64,000 bases of DNA from Panicum virgatum (taxonomy: Eukaryota > Streptophyta > Magnoliopsida > Poales > Poaceae): assembly GCF_016808335.1 (NCBI RefSeq), contig NC_053141.1, positions 23,356,640-23,420,639 of the forward strand, written 5' to 3'. Of the stretch, positions 10,218 to 21,027 are shown piece by piece. Under the pieces are notes generated by a model. The model searched no databases and was not told where the DNA came from. It was given only the letters and a program-made list of their open reading frames with translations. Made by a program: the position numbers and the translations under genes. The number at the start of each line of letters is the position of its first letter. Position 1 is the first letter of the stretch.

Positions 10218-11636
10218 TGTTGACGCTCCTTAGCGCCCCCGATTTATATACCGCAAGCGCACGGTTTCGTGTAGCTTTTCCCTCAGAGTATTCCCCAAGG
10301 TTTATCAATCCACGGAACCAAAGAGACAAGAAACAATCTACTAGCAAAGAGATTCCTTTGTGTTGAGATGGTGAAAACGAATCTAATCTACTGAAAACGA
10401 CAAACACCGAAGGTAGCAAGAGAAAGTTAGAGATAACCAATCTAGATCACCTAGATCATGCATATGTTGTAGTTCCAGCTAGATGTAGTGAAGTAAGATA
10501 GATGTGAATCTCAATGAAAAGCATCTTTAAACTCAAAATCTCCAATCCGATCCCTCGATACCCCACCTACTTAGTGACAACGTCCTGTCACGACGCCATC
10601 CCTTTCGACAAAAGTACCCTGAAGCAAGTCGAACACCCTTTGGTAGTTCTGCCATGAACCTCTAGCCACCATGACTACAAGATCATGCTAAGCGATCTAT
10701 CTCGATAATAGATCTAGGATGAAGCAAACCCAAAGAAAAGAACGAAATCGAAAGAGAGAACATGGTCGCTAAACATTCGGAATCACAAATAACTTCACTA
10801 TGAATGATTGTACATCATAAGATCACAACCGGGGCCCTATCTTGATCTTGATGATCCTAGCTCCAGAACTCCGATGTGGTCTTCCTTGTAAGGTTCCCAC
10901 GTCGGCTAGGGCAAACCCTAGACAACTAGCACGACCCTCGGCTCTCCGAGAGGTGTCCCTCTATCTTCTCTGCTCCTTGGCGTCGTCTCCCAAATTGATC
11001 TCTGCGTGAACCTTGGTGAGGGGTCTTTAAATAGCCTCAGGGAACCCTAGGTCAAAGGGGAGATCGAACCGACCTAAAAAAGGGCTGGACCGGCCGGCCC
11101 AATGGGCCTAGGCCGGCCGGCCTGGCTCTTTCCTTCGCCGTCTCGTGTTCTTCTTTCTCCCCAAGTCTCCTGGAATCTTCTAGAGTTTATGTCTTTCACG
11201 ATTGCATCCCATTAGACGTCGTTATCTTCGAGATTTCTACGAGGAAAAGGATAGGATGGAAAATCCTTCCTTAAATATCTCTTTGCTTTGCTTAGCCCCG
11301 AAGTATCTTGATCTTATCTTGTGGGCTTTGTCCTTTGGGCTTCATTGGAGGGTGGATGTGCATGAACAGGCCTCTAATCATCATGGCCTTCGATCCTTTG
11401 TTCGGGATTTGGCCTTCGTCTTTCTTCGTGTCATCGCATGATCATGGGCCTCGCCATTTCATGCTCCAAAATTGGTCAAAAACCTGCAAAAACGAAGTAC
11501 CTCCAAAATATATGTGCAAACGCGAAAAAGACCAATAATTGGGCCAAGGTTAGGATGGTTAGTGATTCTGATATTAAATTCATGCCATTATCAAAGTTAA
11601 ACATGGGATAAAATGGATACTTAAGGAGAGCCAACA
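10218..11636 (-). repeat. 5' LTR of element A (1419 bp)
   Basis: On the plus strand it begins TGTTGACGCTCC and ends GAGCCAACA. On the sense (minus) strand a TATA-like CTATTTAAAG lies at 11024-11033. Two GGCCGGCC palindromes (about 11090-11100 and 11110-11123) lie about 60-100 bp upstream of it. A second LTR of the same family and almost the same length (12150-13567) lies 513 bp away in the opposite orientation. Confidence 0.85.
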
Positions 11637-11661
11637 TTCCCCCCGCTCGACGGCGGGTTTC

Positions 11662-11816
11662 CACTAGTAGAAATAGTAGCATCCATGATGTTTTTGCGTA
11701 TGACATTTTGAATTTCATCATTGAACGGATCCCATCTATGACAAAAATTCCAGGTTCGTCATAGGTCCTTGTCTACATCCCTCGAACAGTGCTCAACCGT
11801 GAGGAAACTAAAAACG
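11662..11816. mobile_element. Possible CACTA-type transposon terminus (fragment)
   Basis: At 11662 the sequence CACTAGTAGAAA resembles a CACTA terminal inverted repeat. It is followed at about 11735-11765 by a subterminal inverted repeat (CTATGAC ... GTCATAG). No second terminus or transposase is seen, so this would be a truncated copy lying between A's LTR and the RNase H remnant of D. Confidence 0.3.
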
Positions 11817-11840
11817 ATTCACGTGAAAACAGGAATTTCG

Positions 11841-12149
11841 TCATCGTTCATCATGGAAACCTTCAGCCCCTTCGACACGGTCAGCAGCCGTGACGGTTGG
11901 ATGGCGTAACTTCTCTTCGAACACCCCGGGGGGCAATGGAGCTCGTGAGGATGCAAGCCGGGATAGCTCGTCAGCCTCAGTGTTTGTATTCCTTGAAACG
12001 TGTCGTAGCTCCAGTCCGTCAAAGTGCCGTTCCATGCGCCTGACCTTGGCCACATAAGCGGCCATCTGAGGGTCGGCGCACTGATACTCCCTGGATACCT
12101 GGTTGACTACGAGCTGGGAATCGACCTGGACCAGCAGGCGGCGGACCCC
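11841..12149 (-). pseudogene. Element D RNase H, C-terminal part
   Basis: The minus frame reads through typical Tat RNase H motifs (VDSQLVVNQVS, YVAKVRRME, NTEADELSRLAS). It ends in sequence that would lead to integrase (PPGVFEEKL). It continues the fragment at 13573-13773; solo LTR A-prime splits them, with TSD ACCCC. The catalytic Asp of the last RNase H motif is present. Decay and loss of the rest make it nonfunctional. Confidence 0.7.
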
Positions 12150-13567
12150 TGTTGGCGCTCCTTAAGTACCCATTTTATCCCTTGTTTATCATTGATAATG
12201 GCATGAATTTAATATCAAAATCACTAACCGTCATAACCCTGGCCTAATTATTGGTCATTTTCACATTTGCACATATATTTTGGAGGAACTTCGTTTTTGC
12301 AGATTTTTGGCCTATTTTGGAGCATGAAATGACGAGGCCCATGATCGAGTGCTAACACGGAGAAAGACAAAGGCCAAAGCCCATGTTGATTCGAAGCCCA
12401 TTCATGCACATCCATCCTCCAAGAGAGCCCAAAGGACCAAGCCCACAAAGATGAGATCAAGATACTTCAGGATTAAGCAAAGCAAATGAAAATTTAAGGA
12501 AGGATTCCCTATCCTATCCTTTCCTCGAAGATATCTCCAAGATAACGACGTCCAAAGGGGTGCAATCGTGAAGGACATAAACTCTAGAAGATGCGAGGAG
12601 TCTACACGCGAAAGATGAGACCGAGGCGGACCCGAAAGAGGGTAGGCCGGCCAAGCCCATTTCCAAGGCGGTTCGGCCTCCCCTTCGACCCGTGGCTTCC
12701 TCGGCTCATAAATAGCTCGCACCTTATTCAACTCGCTGCATCCATCCACCCAGAACTCGACGAAAACCTAGGGGCAAGACCGGAGGGAGATGACGACTGC
12801 CGCAAGTCTTCGAAGTTGTCTAGGAGATGGCTTAGGCCGCCCCTAGCCTCCATGGCCTCACTGCGTGGTTGTGCCAGGCAGAGTTCATGTGCTAGTTGGA
12901 TTCATCGATGGTGTGCACACGGCGGTGATGATCCAAACACATCTATTATGTGAGTAATGATAATCATGTCTTCTGAATCTATTAGCGATCATGTCTCTCC
13001 TTTTTTATTTCGTTCTTGCCTTGGGTGCGCTTATTCCTAGATCTATTCTCGAGATAGATTGCATGGGGTGTTCTTGTAGCTATGGTGGCTAGAAGTTCAT
13101 ACCGGATCTACCCAAGGGGGTTCGACTCGTCTAGCATGCTTCGGGGTGCTTTTGTCCAAAGGGAGCGTCGTGATAGGGCGTGGCCTGAGTAGAGGGGTTC
13201 CCGAGGGGTTGGATTGGAGGTTTTGATTTAAGGATGCTATTGATTGAGATGCATGATTTATTTGCTCGTTAGCTTGAACTACAACTAGATGACGATAGAC
13301 CTAGTCATGTCTTTGGGTTTGCTATGGTTACGCCTATGTTCATGGATGAGATCAACCTTTACACAACACTCATATCTATTAAAGGTTTACTCTATATGTG
13401 CAATTCATGCTTCATGTTAGGATAGATCGGTTAGATTAGATGGAAAACCTTAGGTAGTTCTTTGTCGATCCACGGATTGATAAACCTTGGGGGAGTACTC
13501 TAAGGGAAAAGCTACCACGATCCATGTGCTTGCGGTACATAAATTAGGGTGCTAAGGAGCGTCAAGA
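12150..13567 (+). mobile_element. Solo LTR A-prime, same family as element A, TSD ACCCC
   Basis: It starts TGTTGGCGCTCC and ends GCGTCAAGA (final CAACA mutated to CAAGA). ACCCC flanks both sides (12145-12149, 13568-13572). It is the reverse complement of A's LTR (10218-11636) with almost the same length (1418 bp). A TATA-like CATAAATAG lies near 12707 on the plus strand, with AGGCCGGCC at 12643-12651 upstream. The insertion splits the RNase H frame of D. Confidence 0.9.
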
Positions 13568-13572
13568 ACCCC

Positions 13573-13773
13573 CAAACCAGCGGCCGCTCGCAGCCCGGCA
13601 AGGAGACCCTCATGTTCGGCCATGTTATTCGTGGCTCGGAAGTCCAGCTAAACGGCATACTTGAGGGTGTGACCGTCAAGGGAGGTGAGGACCACCCCGG
13701 CGCCGGCCCCCTATAGGGTGAGTGACCTGTCGAAGTTCATGCACCAGTACTCCAATGTCCAAGGTTTGTCGCC
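13573..13773 (-). pseudogene. Element D RNase H, middle part
   Basis: The minus strand encodes Tat RNase H motifs (DKPWTLEYW, GAGAGVVLTS, TNNMAEHEGLLAGL) with in-frame stops. The Glu of NMAEHE is the usual catalytic Glu. Upstream sequence of the same domain resumes at 43159 beyond element B; downstream sequence resumes at 12149 beyond A-prime. Confidence 0.7.
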
Positions 13774-14631
13774 TGTTGGTACTTTGCAACGTCACGAATA
13801 AAATCCGCAAGCGCACGATATAGTCCAGCCTAGACACCACGTCTACGCCTTTCCCTACTAACCTTAGCCCTGGTCAAGACTACCCTTTTCTATCCGGGGT
13901 CTTAAGCTAAGATCAAATGCTACTCGCTAGCATACACATCAACTAATATAAGGCAGATATGATAACTTGCAATCTAAACTCTAATTCTAAATAAGCAAAG
14001 AAAGTCTCGAAAACTTACAACCGAATAAGCATCCGTCGAGGTACAAGCGGAGAAGAGTGCCGACAGACCCGACACTTCCCCGACTCCTCCTCACTCTCCT
14101 CTTGTTCTTCTACACCTCCTAGTCTACCTAAGCATCTAGGATGAAGGCCTCAAGCTCCAAGGAAGAAAGGTGAGTTGAGAGGGAGACATCTTCTGCAGCT
14201 GATCCTTGGTGAACGGACATAAGCATCCAAAGAGCTTCCTCCACGTGGCCAGTTTAAGGCGGTAGGGAACACGGGCAGGTCGGCCGGCCTCCCAGTGGGC
14301 CCAACGACCTTCCCTTTTGGTCCATCGGTTCCTTCCTGGGCCTACTTGTCATTGGCACGGGTATTAGCTTTTGTCATGTCGATTTCTTGCTCTGGTGGGC
14401 CCTCTACTCCATATTCTGACATGTGTCGCATCCTGATTCACTGGAACATTGTGTCTTGGATTAAACCACACCATTATACTGCAAAATCAGCTAGAAATCA
14501 CCTGCACACTTTCTAGAACATCATATGTGTAATTCGTTAGTAAATAAATCAATCCTAGCATTTATTCCACATTATGGTTCATTTTTGTGCAGGAGTTGAC
14601 GGTCGAAATAGGTCGTTAGTGACCGTCAACA
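13774..14631 (-). repeat. LTR1 of element B (858 bp, internally deleted)
   Basis: It begins TGTTGGTACTTT and ends GACCGTCAACA. Compared with G's LTR (58906-60184, 1279 bp) it lacks about 350 bp after the shared start. It also lacks a second block, around 14185, that in G carries the TATA box. It cannot be a normal promoter copy. An AGGTCGGCCGGCCT palindrome block remains at about 14277-14290. Confidence 0.85.
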
Positions 14632-15156
14632 AGATCCCCCACACATGGCCCTTTGCTCGTCCCGAGGAAAGGTCAGGACTGAGGTGCAACGGAAACTTCC
14701 TGATAGAACATCCTGCACAAAAGTTATTCCATACCTTGCTCTTGCTTGTGAACTTGAATGTGTCTACCATGATATCTTGAGTTGTTGAAGAACGGAATGA
14801 TCTTGGCTTCAAGTGTCATCCTGTCATGCTGCCAGACTTGGGCAATTTTTGAAAGAATTTTTGCAGAAAAAGATGTTCATGGTCTTACTCTCTTCCATGG
14901 GTCTCTCAGAGTCGCTCATAGATTCTTACCAGAACTTATCCCCTATTTTACCTCACCGGCTTTGATGGTATATGTGGAGTTTTGACGGATGGGGTAGAAT
15001 GGCATCTGCTTGACTCAAAACTATTGCAAGATCAAAAAATTGGATCCACAAGTTGATACTTATATCTACGAATTGATTAGGATAGTGTACAGATAAACAC
15101 ATGCTCCTTTTCATGTCTAACTTTATTTGCTGGGTCATGCATCTTTGGCATGCCAT

Positions 15157-15204
<48 letters not shown>

Positions 15205-16003
15205 GGTCATGCTTCTTTGGCATGCCATCTTTTCATCTCTCTCTCTCTCCCTCTCTCTCTCTTTTTGAATACTATTGTCAGATAGTATTTAAGGAGCATG
15301 AGGTTTATTTGAACATATAACCTTTAATCAAGAGCGTAAACAAAGAAAAACCATGATGGGTCACAAAATTTGATCAAGCTCAACATGTAGCCAAGAGACA
15401 TAGCATGGGATTTTTCAAGTGGAAGGTAACATATGGCTCTAGTAGGATGGTGGGTAAAGAGATAAAACCATGAACTCAGTTTTGTTTTTATAAATAAAAT
15501 TCCCAGACTGGTCAACATGAGATAGACGAACAACTTTAAACTAGATATATCACGTTAGTCAACAACTAAGCATCATGGGGTCCTATAAAATATGGTTCAC
15601 GAACTTAAGCGCAGCATGAAAAACATTTATGCAAGACATCTATCAAGAACTCCTGTTAGCATATTTCTTAAACAGATTTAGATATTGAAACGGTATACTT
15701 ATGTTTAGAAATGCTAAAGGGAGGAAACAAGTGATGTGTGAGTGTGATCATGAATATGTAGCATCGTGGGATCTCCCCCCCCCCACACTTGTTTTCGACT
15801 TGCTCATCGATCATAGACAAAACAAACCAAATATGAAAGATAAAGGGGCTCTGCCGGCATTAACACCGGGGAGCCAAAGTTCACAATCCTGAATGAAACC
15901 AAATAAAACTAGGGCGCGACTAAACTGAACTAAACCTAAACGAAATGATTAAGATTAGCGCCCAAACTAAACTAATGATAACTAGGGGTCTTATCTAAGA
16001 TCC
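14632..16003 (-). other. 3' noncoding region of element B: polypurine tract, hairpin, microsatellites
   Basis: Next to LTR1 lies the polypurine tract (plus strand GATCCCCCACAC) and a hairpin CTTTGCTCG...CGAGGAAAG (14651-14671). A motif GTCATGC...TTGGCATGCCATCTTTT occurs twice, at 15132-15161 and 15204-15233, each followed by a (CT)n run. A C-run sits near 15773-15784. No gene is supported. The region is homologous to 42631-43158 and partly to 47419-48420 in element E. Confidence 0.6.
15161..15200. repeat. (TC)20 microsatellite
   Basis: Forty bases of perfect TC repeat lie between two copies of the GGCATGCC motif. A second, interrupted CT run follows at about 15235-15261. Confidence 0.9.
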
Positions 16004-16738
16004 CTACTCAAAGTCTTGGATCCCTAATGCCTCTACTAGGCGATCCATCCTTTCATCAAGGAACTTGAAATAAAGGTCGAGGTCTTCTTGCATCTCTTTG
16101 ATCTCCTTCCTCAACCCTTGCTGAGATGTGTCCAGTCTGACATTGGCCATATGAGCTTTTGTGAGCTCATTGGAAAGTTTCCTTATCTCAGTCTTGTCTT
16201 GATGATCTTCTGCCCTGGCCGGTGGTCTCACTCCAAAGATTCTGAGGCGTGGCTGGAGTGGTGGCTCGTCAGGAGATATCTTGTTGCGTCGGTAGTCATG
16301 ACTGATTATCCGGCCCTCTTTGGTCACCCAAGAATGCACGTACTCCTCGTCGGGCTTAAGCCTTGGCCCGGGTGCATTCTCATCTTGAAACAACTTGACT
16401 ACGAAGACCTCCAACTTCTTCTTTGAGGGTCTATTCCGTGGTTTGCTACGCCGTCCCTCCGCTGGAGGTGTTCCACCAGGTGATGGAGATCCACCAGAGA
16501 AGCCGGGAGCCGAGCGGGCTCGTGGGGAAGTCGGCCAACCAGGGTGGTCAGCCGACCTACCCCTGGCGCCCCTCGGGTCCCTCCTTCTTGGGTGCTTCGA
16601 GGCATTGCTGGCGAGGTCGTGGACACCAAGAAGATCTCTTCTTGAAGAGCTTCTGCGAAGTATTTGCTCCATCAGGCTGAGAGGATCATCCTGGCGGGAT
16701 TCTGGTGCAACGTATGGGACTATCTCCTTGTTGGCCAT
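16004..16738 (-). CDS. Extra ORF of element B downstream of integrase (244 aa), function unknown
   Basis: An intact 244-codon frame starts 166 nt after the integrase remnant. Residues 1-110 are basic and rich in Arg, Pro, Ser and Gly. A short conserved-looking core (about 108-160, with EVFVVKLFQDENAP and YVHSWVTKEGRIISHDYRRN) follows. The C-terminal 70 residues (about 175-244) are rich in Lys, Glu and Leu and are probably coiled-coil. No signal peptide or membrane helix is seen. Its place matches the envelope-position ORF of Athila elements, but it does not look like the 552-aa ORF of A. It is open although pol of the same element has several stops. It may encode an RNA- or protein-binding helper; that is inference only. 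Confidence 0.6.
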   Translation of the reverse strand: MANKEIVPYVAPESRQDDPLSLMEQILRRSSSRRDLLGVHDLASNASKHPRRRDPRGARGRSADHPGWPTSPRARSAPGFSGGSPSPGGTPPAEGRRSKPRNRPSKKKLEVFVVKLFQDENAPGPRLKPDEEYVHSWVTKEGRIISHDYRRNKISPDEPPLQPRLRIFGVRPPARAEDHQDKTEIRKLSNELTKAHMANVRLDTSQQGLRKEIKEMQEDLDLYFKFLDERMDRLVEALGIQDFE

Positions 16739-16904
16739 GGCAGGTGATTCTTGGGATGCTGGTGGGCAGGTAATGGAGGTTTTGTGGAATAGATGGAAAC
16801 AAGGTGGAGGGTTTAGATTTTCTGAACAGAAGAAGAGAGGTGCGAGATTTCTTTTTTCTCTTCGCGAACGCCATCGCCCCTCGCAGAATTAGGCTCTAGA
16901 TGGA

Positions 16905-18361
16905 TCAAGGAGGCCGTGCACCAAAACTGAGCCTCACTGGAGCTGGCCCAGGTTCGGCCGACCTTGTGGGTCGGCCAACCCAGACTGGGCCCCAGTGGGC
17001 CCCAGCTTGTGATGGGCAGCAGGTGGGGTCAGGTGTATGAGAGGTAGAATGGGCCCACCAGCCCTTTTGGCCTATATGGCTCTTATTAGATATAAATACA
17101 TGATCAACTAAGTTTATCACGTCTATCTCTTCATCAAGAGCTTTATTATGGTCTAGGAAAAGCTTGAGTCGTTGACCATTTACCTTATAGGCGTTACCAT
17201 CGTCATCTTGTATCGTGATGGCTCCATGAGGTGATGTGTCGATGACGTGGTACGGTCCTTGCCATTTGCTTCGTAGCTTCCCGTGACCAAACAACTTGAC
17301 CCTGAATTGAAAAGAAATACCTTGTCTCCGGGGTTGAAGTTCTTGGGCTTCAACCACTTATCATGCCATCTCTTGGTTCTTTCTTTGTAGATCGAGGCAC
17401 TATGATAAGACTTGTCTCTCCATTCCTCCAGTTCCGAGATCTGACACCTCTGGTACTCTCCGGCTAGTTTAAGATCCATGTTCCATTTCCGGATAGCCCT
17501 GTGTGCCCTATGCTCCATCTCTATGGGTAAGTGGCAAGTTTTCCTGTAGACAAGCTGATAGGGTGACATTCCAATGGGTGTCTTGTTTGCTGTACGGTAT
17601 GCCCAAAGTGCATCCGGTAATTTCAGCTTCCATCCCCTCCCCATCTCATTCACGGTCTTTTGCAGAATGTTCTTGATTTGTTTGTTGGATGTTTCTGCTT
17701 GACTGCTGGTCTGAGGGTGATACGGAGTCGCAATGTTGTGCCTTGTCCTTAGCTCCTTGAGAAAGTTCCAGAAGGCCGAGTCAATGAAATGTGACCCTTC
17801 ATCACTGATTACCATCCGTGGTGTGCCAAACCTTGGAATGATAATCTCATGGAACATCTTACGGGCATGCTTTGCATCTGCAGCTCTACATGGCATGGCT
17901 TCGACCCATTTGGAGATGTAGTCTACGGCGACCAAGATATACTCGCATCCTTGGGATTTTACAAAAGGTCCCATGTAATCAATACCCCAGACATCAAAAA
18001 GTTTGACTTGAAGATTGTAGTTCAGGGGCATTGCGTTGCGAGCTGTGATCCCTCCATGCCTCTGGTAGTTTGGGCATCTTCGGATGAAGTTCTTTGTATC
18101 TTCATACATAGATGGCCAATAGAAACCGCTCTGCTAGATCTTCGCTTGAGTGCGAAATACACCACAGTGACCTCCATATGGTGTTGCATGGCATTTTTCT
18201 ATGATTTTTTGTCTTTCTGCCGTAGGTACACAACGTCTAAGTAACCCATCTGCACAAACTTGGTATAGATATGGTGCATCCCATAGGTGGCGTCTGCTCT
18301 CCTGAACTAGCTTCTTTTTGCTCTCCCCTAGGGGTATATACCTTGAAACCATGAAGTTCAC
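16905..18361 (-). pseudogene. Integrase of element B, broken
   Basis: The minus frame holds an N-terminal zinc-binding region split by a stop at 18134-18136, with Tyr in place of the last Cys (CPNYQRHG). The catalytic core has Asp (in VWGIDYMGPF), Asp (VISDEGSHF) and Glu (SSQAETSNK), with 35 residues between the last two, so the DD35E triad is visible. A frameshift near 17300 separates the C-terminal part (KLRSKWQGPYHV, VNGQRLKLFLDHN), which continues in another frame to about 17160. Integrase would insert the cDNA into the genome. This copy is inactive. Confidence 0.85.
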
Positions 18362-18373
18362 AATATTCGCATA

Positions 18374-19918
18374 CTAGGGGTGCGAAGCTATTACCTTGAG
18401 AAGCATATCATCCCGTAGGAAGTCATTTATCGGCGGGTCTTGGGTATTAGTGTTGGTCATGCGCGATAAATGATCTGCAACTGAATTCTCTACTTCTTTC
18501 TTATCTTTAATTTCCAGATCAAATTCTTGGAGTAGGAGAATCCATCTGATCAACCTTGGTTTAGAATCCTTTTTAGTGAAGAGGTACTTGAGTGCGGCAT
18601 GGTCTGTATACACGATGACCTTTGTCCCCACTAGATAGGATCTAAACTTGTCGAGAGCAAAGACGACTGCTAGGAGCTCTTTTTCTGTCGTGGCGTAATT
18701 GAGCTGAGCTCCAGTGAGTGTCTTGCTTGCGTACGCGATCACGTGATGCTTCTTATCCTTGGTTTGACTAAGTATGGTCCCCACCGCATAATCACTAGCA
18801 TCACACATGATCTTGAACGGGAGCTTCCAATGTAGGGGTTGGATGATCGGAGCTGAGATGAGTGCCTTTTTAAGAGTGTCAAAGGCTTTATGGCACTCAT
18901 CTGTGAATTGGAAAGGAACATCCTTGGCTAGGAGACTTGTGAGGGGTCTAGCGATCTGGGAGAAGTTCGCGATGAACCTTCGATAGAATCTAGCATGGCC
19001 AAGGAAACTTCTGATTCCTTTCACATTGATGGGAGGCGGAAGTTGTTCAATGACTTCAATTTTCGCATTGTCCACCTCTATCCCTCTCTCGGACAATAAG
19101 TGTCCTAGAACGATGCCTTCAAGGACCATGAACTTACATTTCTTCCAGTTGAGGATCAGGTCCTTCTCTTGGCATCTCTGCAAGACTCTATCCAAGTTTT
19201 CTAGACAGTGATCAAAGGTTGTTCCGTAGACTGAGAAGTCGTCCATGAAAACTTCCATAATTTCTTCGATCATGTCGGAGAAAATGGACATCATGCACCT
19301 TTGGAATGACGCGGGTGTGTTACACAACCCAAACGACATTCGTCGGTAGGCATATGTTCCATAGGGGCATGTGAATGTAGTCTTGCTTTGATCTTCGGGA
19401 TGGATGGGTATTTGTTGGTAACCAGAATAACCATCAAGAAAATAGAAGTAGGAGTGCTTCGCCAACCGCTCTAGCATCTCATCGATGAAGGGTAGTGGGA
19501 AGCGATCCTTCTTTCTGGCCTTGTTGAGTTTTCTGTAATCTATACACATCCTCCATCCCGTGACGGTTCGTTGGGGAATTAGCTCATTCTTGCTATTTTC
19601 CACCACCGTCATGCCTCCTTTCTTGGGCACGACTTGAACTGGGCTTACCCACTCACTATGCGGAATAGGATAGATAATTCCGGCATTTAGGAGTTTGAGA
19701 ACCTCTTTCTTCACCACCTCCCTCATAGAATTGTTCAACCTTCCTTGGGGTTCCCTAGAAGGTGCTATTCCGGGATCCAAAGGGATTCGGTGGGTACAAA
19801 GGGAAGGACTAATGCCCTTGAGGTCTTGTAGGGTATAGCCTAGGACTAATCGATGCTTCTCTAAAACAGTGATGAGCTTGTTCGTCTCCTCTTCTGAGAG
19901 TTTGTCGCTAATGATCAT
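18374..19918 (-). pseudogene. Reverse transcriptase-RNase H of element B (Athila lineage)
   Basis: This is the best preserved pol segment: 514 codons open from 19918 to a stop at 18374-18376. RT motifs in order are [54 protein letters not shown] and the catalytic FMDDFSVYG with Asp 226-227. The RNase H part follows with [33 protein letters not shown] and [11 protein letters not shown]. The FMDDFSV form is typical of Athila. In-frame stops before it (19991) and after it (18374) break the polyprotein. A 78-bp stretch over the FMDD motif (19233-19310) recurs inside the Tat element D. Confidence 0.9.
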
Positions 19919-19990
19919 GGGAGACTCTACATCGCTATTCAGAAAGGCGTATCTAAACCTGGAAGGTAAATGCTTTAGCTCAATCGGAGG

Positions 19991-21027
19991 TCATGATGGC
20001 TTTTCAGTTGCGGGTAACTCAGAAGTTTCATCGGGGTCATCTTCTGCATCGCTCACTTCTTCCGGCATTTCCTCAATATCCTCCTTGAGGTCTGAGTCAA
20101 AAGACTCGAAGGTGGAAGTGGCCATTATTTCCTCGATTGGCTCTAGAATAGGGAGTTCTTCCACTGAGCATGTCAATGCTCGATCCACGGGAACGTGGAA
20201 AGTGTCCTTCCCTAACTTGATGGTTAAACATCCATCTTTAGGATCATCCATAAAGAGAGCCTTAAGGGGATGTCCTGTCAAGAAATTGAAGTTGAGATCT
20301 TCGAAGATATGAAAGTTTAGATGGACTTTAACATCATTGTGCAAAAATGGCACATCGGTGATTATCCCGTAACTGCTCGTAAGAGAACCTAAAGGTCACT
20401 TGATCTGTCTGTTTGTCGGAGTGAGCTTGTAATTGCCTAGAAAAGCTAAGGAAAACTCATCTGACATGAGATTAGCCCCGACAGTGGGACTATAGAGAGC
20501 GTCCACATTTTGATCTTGGAGACGGCAACATAATGATGAGGATGGAGAGTTTAGATGGATTGAGATTAAAGATGATTCTCCTTCCTGCAGCCATTCGTTG
20601 CTCGTCGACATTGTCAGCTCTTGAATCATCTCTCGAAGAGAATCCTCCTCTAAGGGATCCGTAGGAGTGACAGGACTCGGTGGTCGCTTCTGATAGAAGT
20701 ATCTTGAGGTGTTACCGAAATCTTCAAAGACATCCGGCTCGATACTTCAGAGAAACTCCGGAGGTAGAGAGTCTTCCTCCTCCGATGTTTCGGATTTTAG
20801 TTCAGGGGCGGTCTCATAGATCGAATCAACTGATTGGCTTTCGGAGGTTTCCGATTCGATTTCGGAAGGTTCCGCTTGACGCATCTTGGGCTCTGTGGGA
20901 ACTGGCTCGTGGATACAAACGAAAGAGGTTCTGTCCAAGATTTTGTCGAGGACTTCCCTGCTCTCGGCTGGGGTAAGATGAGCGAAAGATCCTCCAGAGA
21001 TAAGATCGAGATGATGTGCAGACACCT
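19991..21027 (-). pseudogene. gag C-terminus and protease region of element B
   Basis: The frame continues leftward from the T2 insertion. Gag C-terminal motifs (HHLDLISGGSFAHLTP) at 21025 lead into an acidic linker. A protease-type region (ALYSPTVGANLMSD, then LTGHPLKALF and LGKDTFHVPVD) runs to 19991. In-frame stops occur at 20744-20746, 20396-20398 and 19991-19993. The protease active site is degenerate (NPTVGAN-like instead of DTGA), which is a common form in this grass Athila family. Joined to 24466-25020 by removing T2 and one TSD, the gag frame stays open across the junction. Confidence 0.75.

Larger units (their letters stand above)
1..11636 (-). mobile_element. Element A: Athila-like non-autonomous LTR retrotransposon, cut by the window edge
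   Basis: Read on the minus strand, the order is 5' LTR (10218-11636), tRNA-Asp-type PBS (10191-10209), gag-protease frame (9956-7440), a gap without pol, a 552-aa ORF (2906-1248) and a 3' noncoding region. No reverse transcriptase, RNase H or integrase is visible, and the space between protease and the 552-aa ORF is too short for them once the 3.3-kb solo LTR T1 is removed. The element would therefore depend on a relative for replication. The Athila lineage is inferred from the PBS, the DLGA protease motif, the gag family and the ORF in the envelope position. The 3' LTR is not recognisable in bases 1-180 and probably lies outside the window. The right flank is old Tat element D. Confidence 0.8.

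Noticed and set aside
10218..13567. A's LTR and A-prime as the two LTRs of one element
   Set aside because: They are in opposite orientation, and A-prime has its own TSD (ACCCC) in the RNase H frame of D.
15161..15263. Repeats at 15.1-15.3 kb as a CRISPR-like array
   Set aside because: The repeat is a CT microsatellite with two copies of a motif, no spacers of constant size, in a plant genome.
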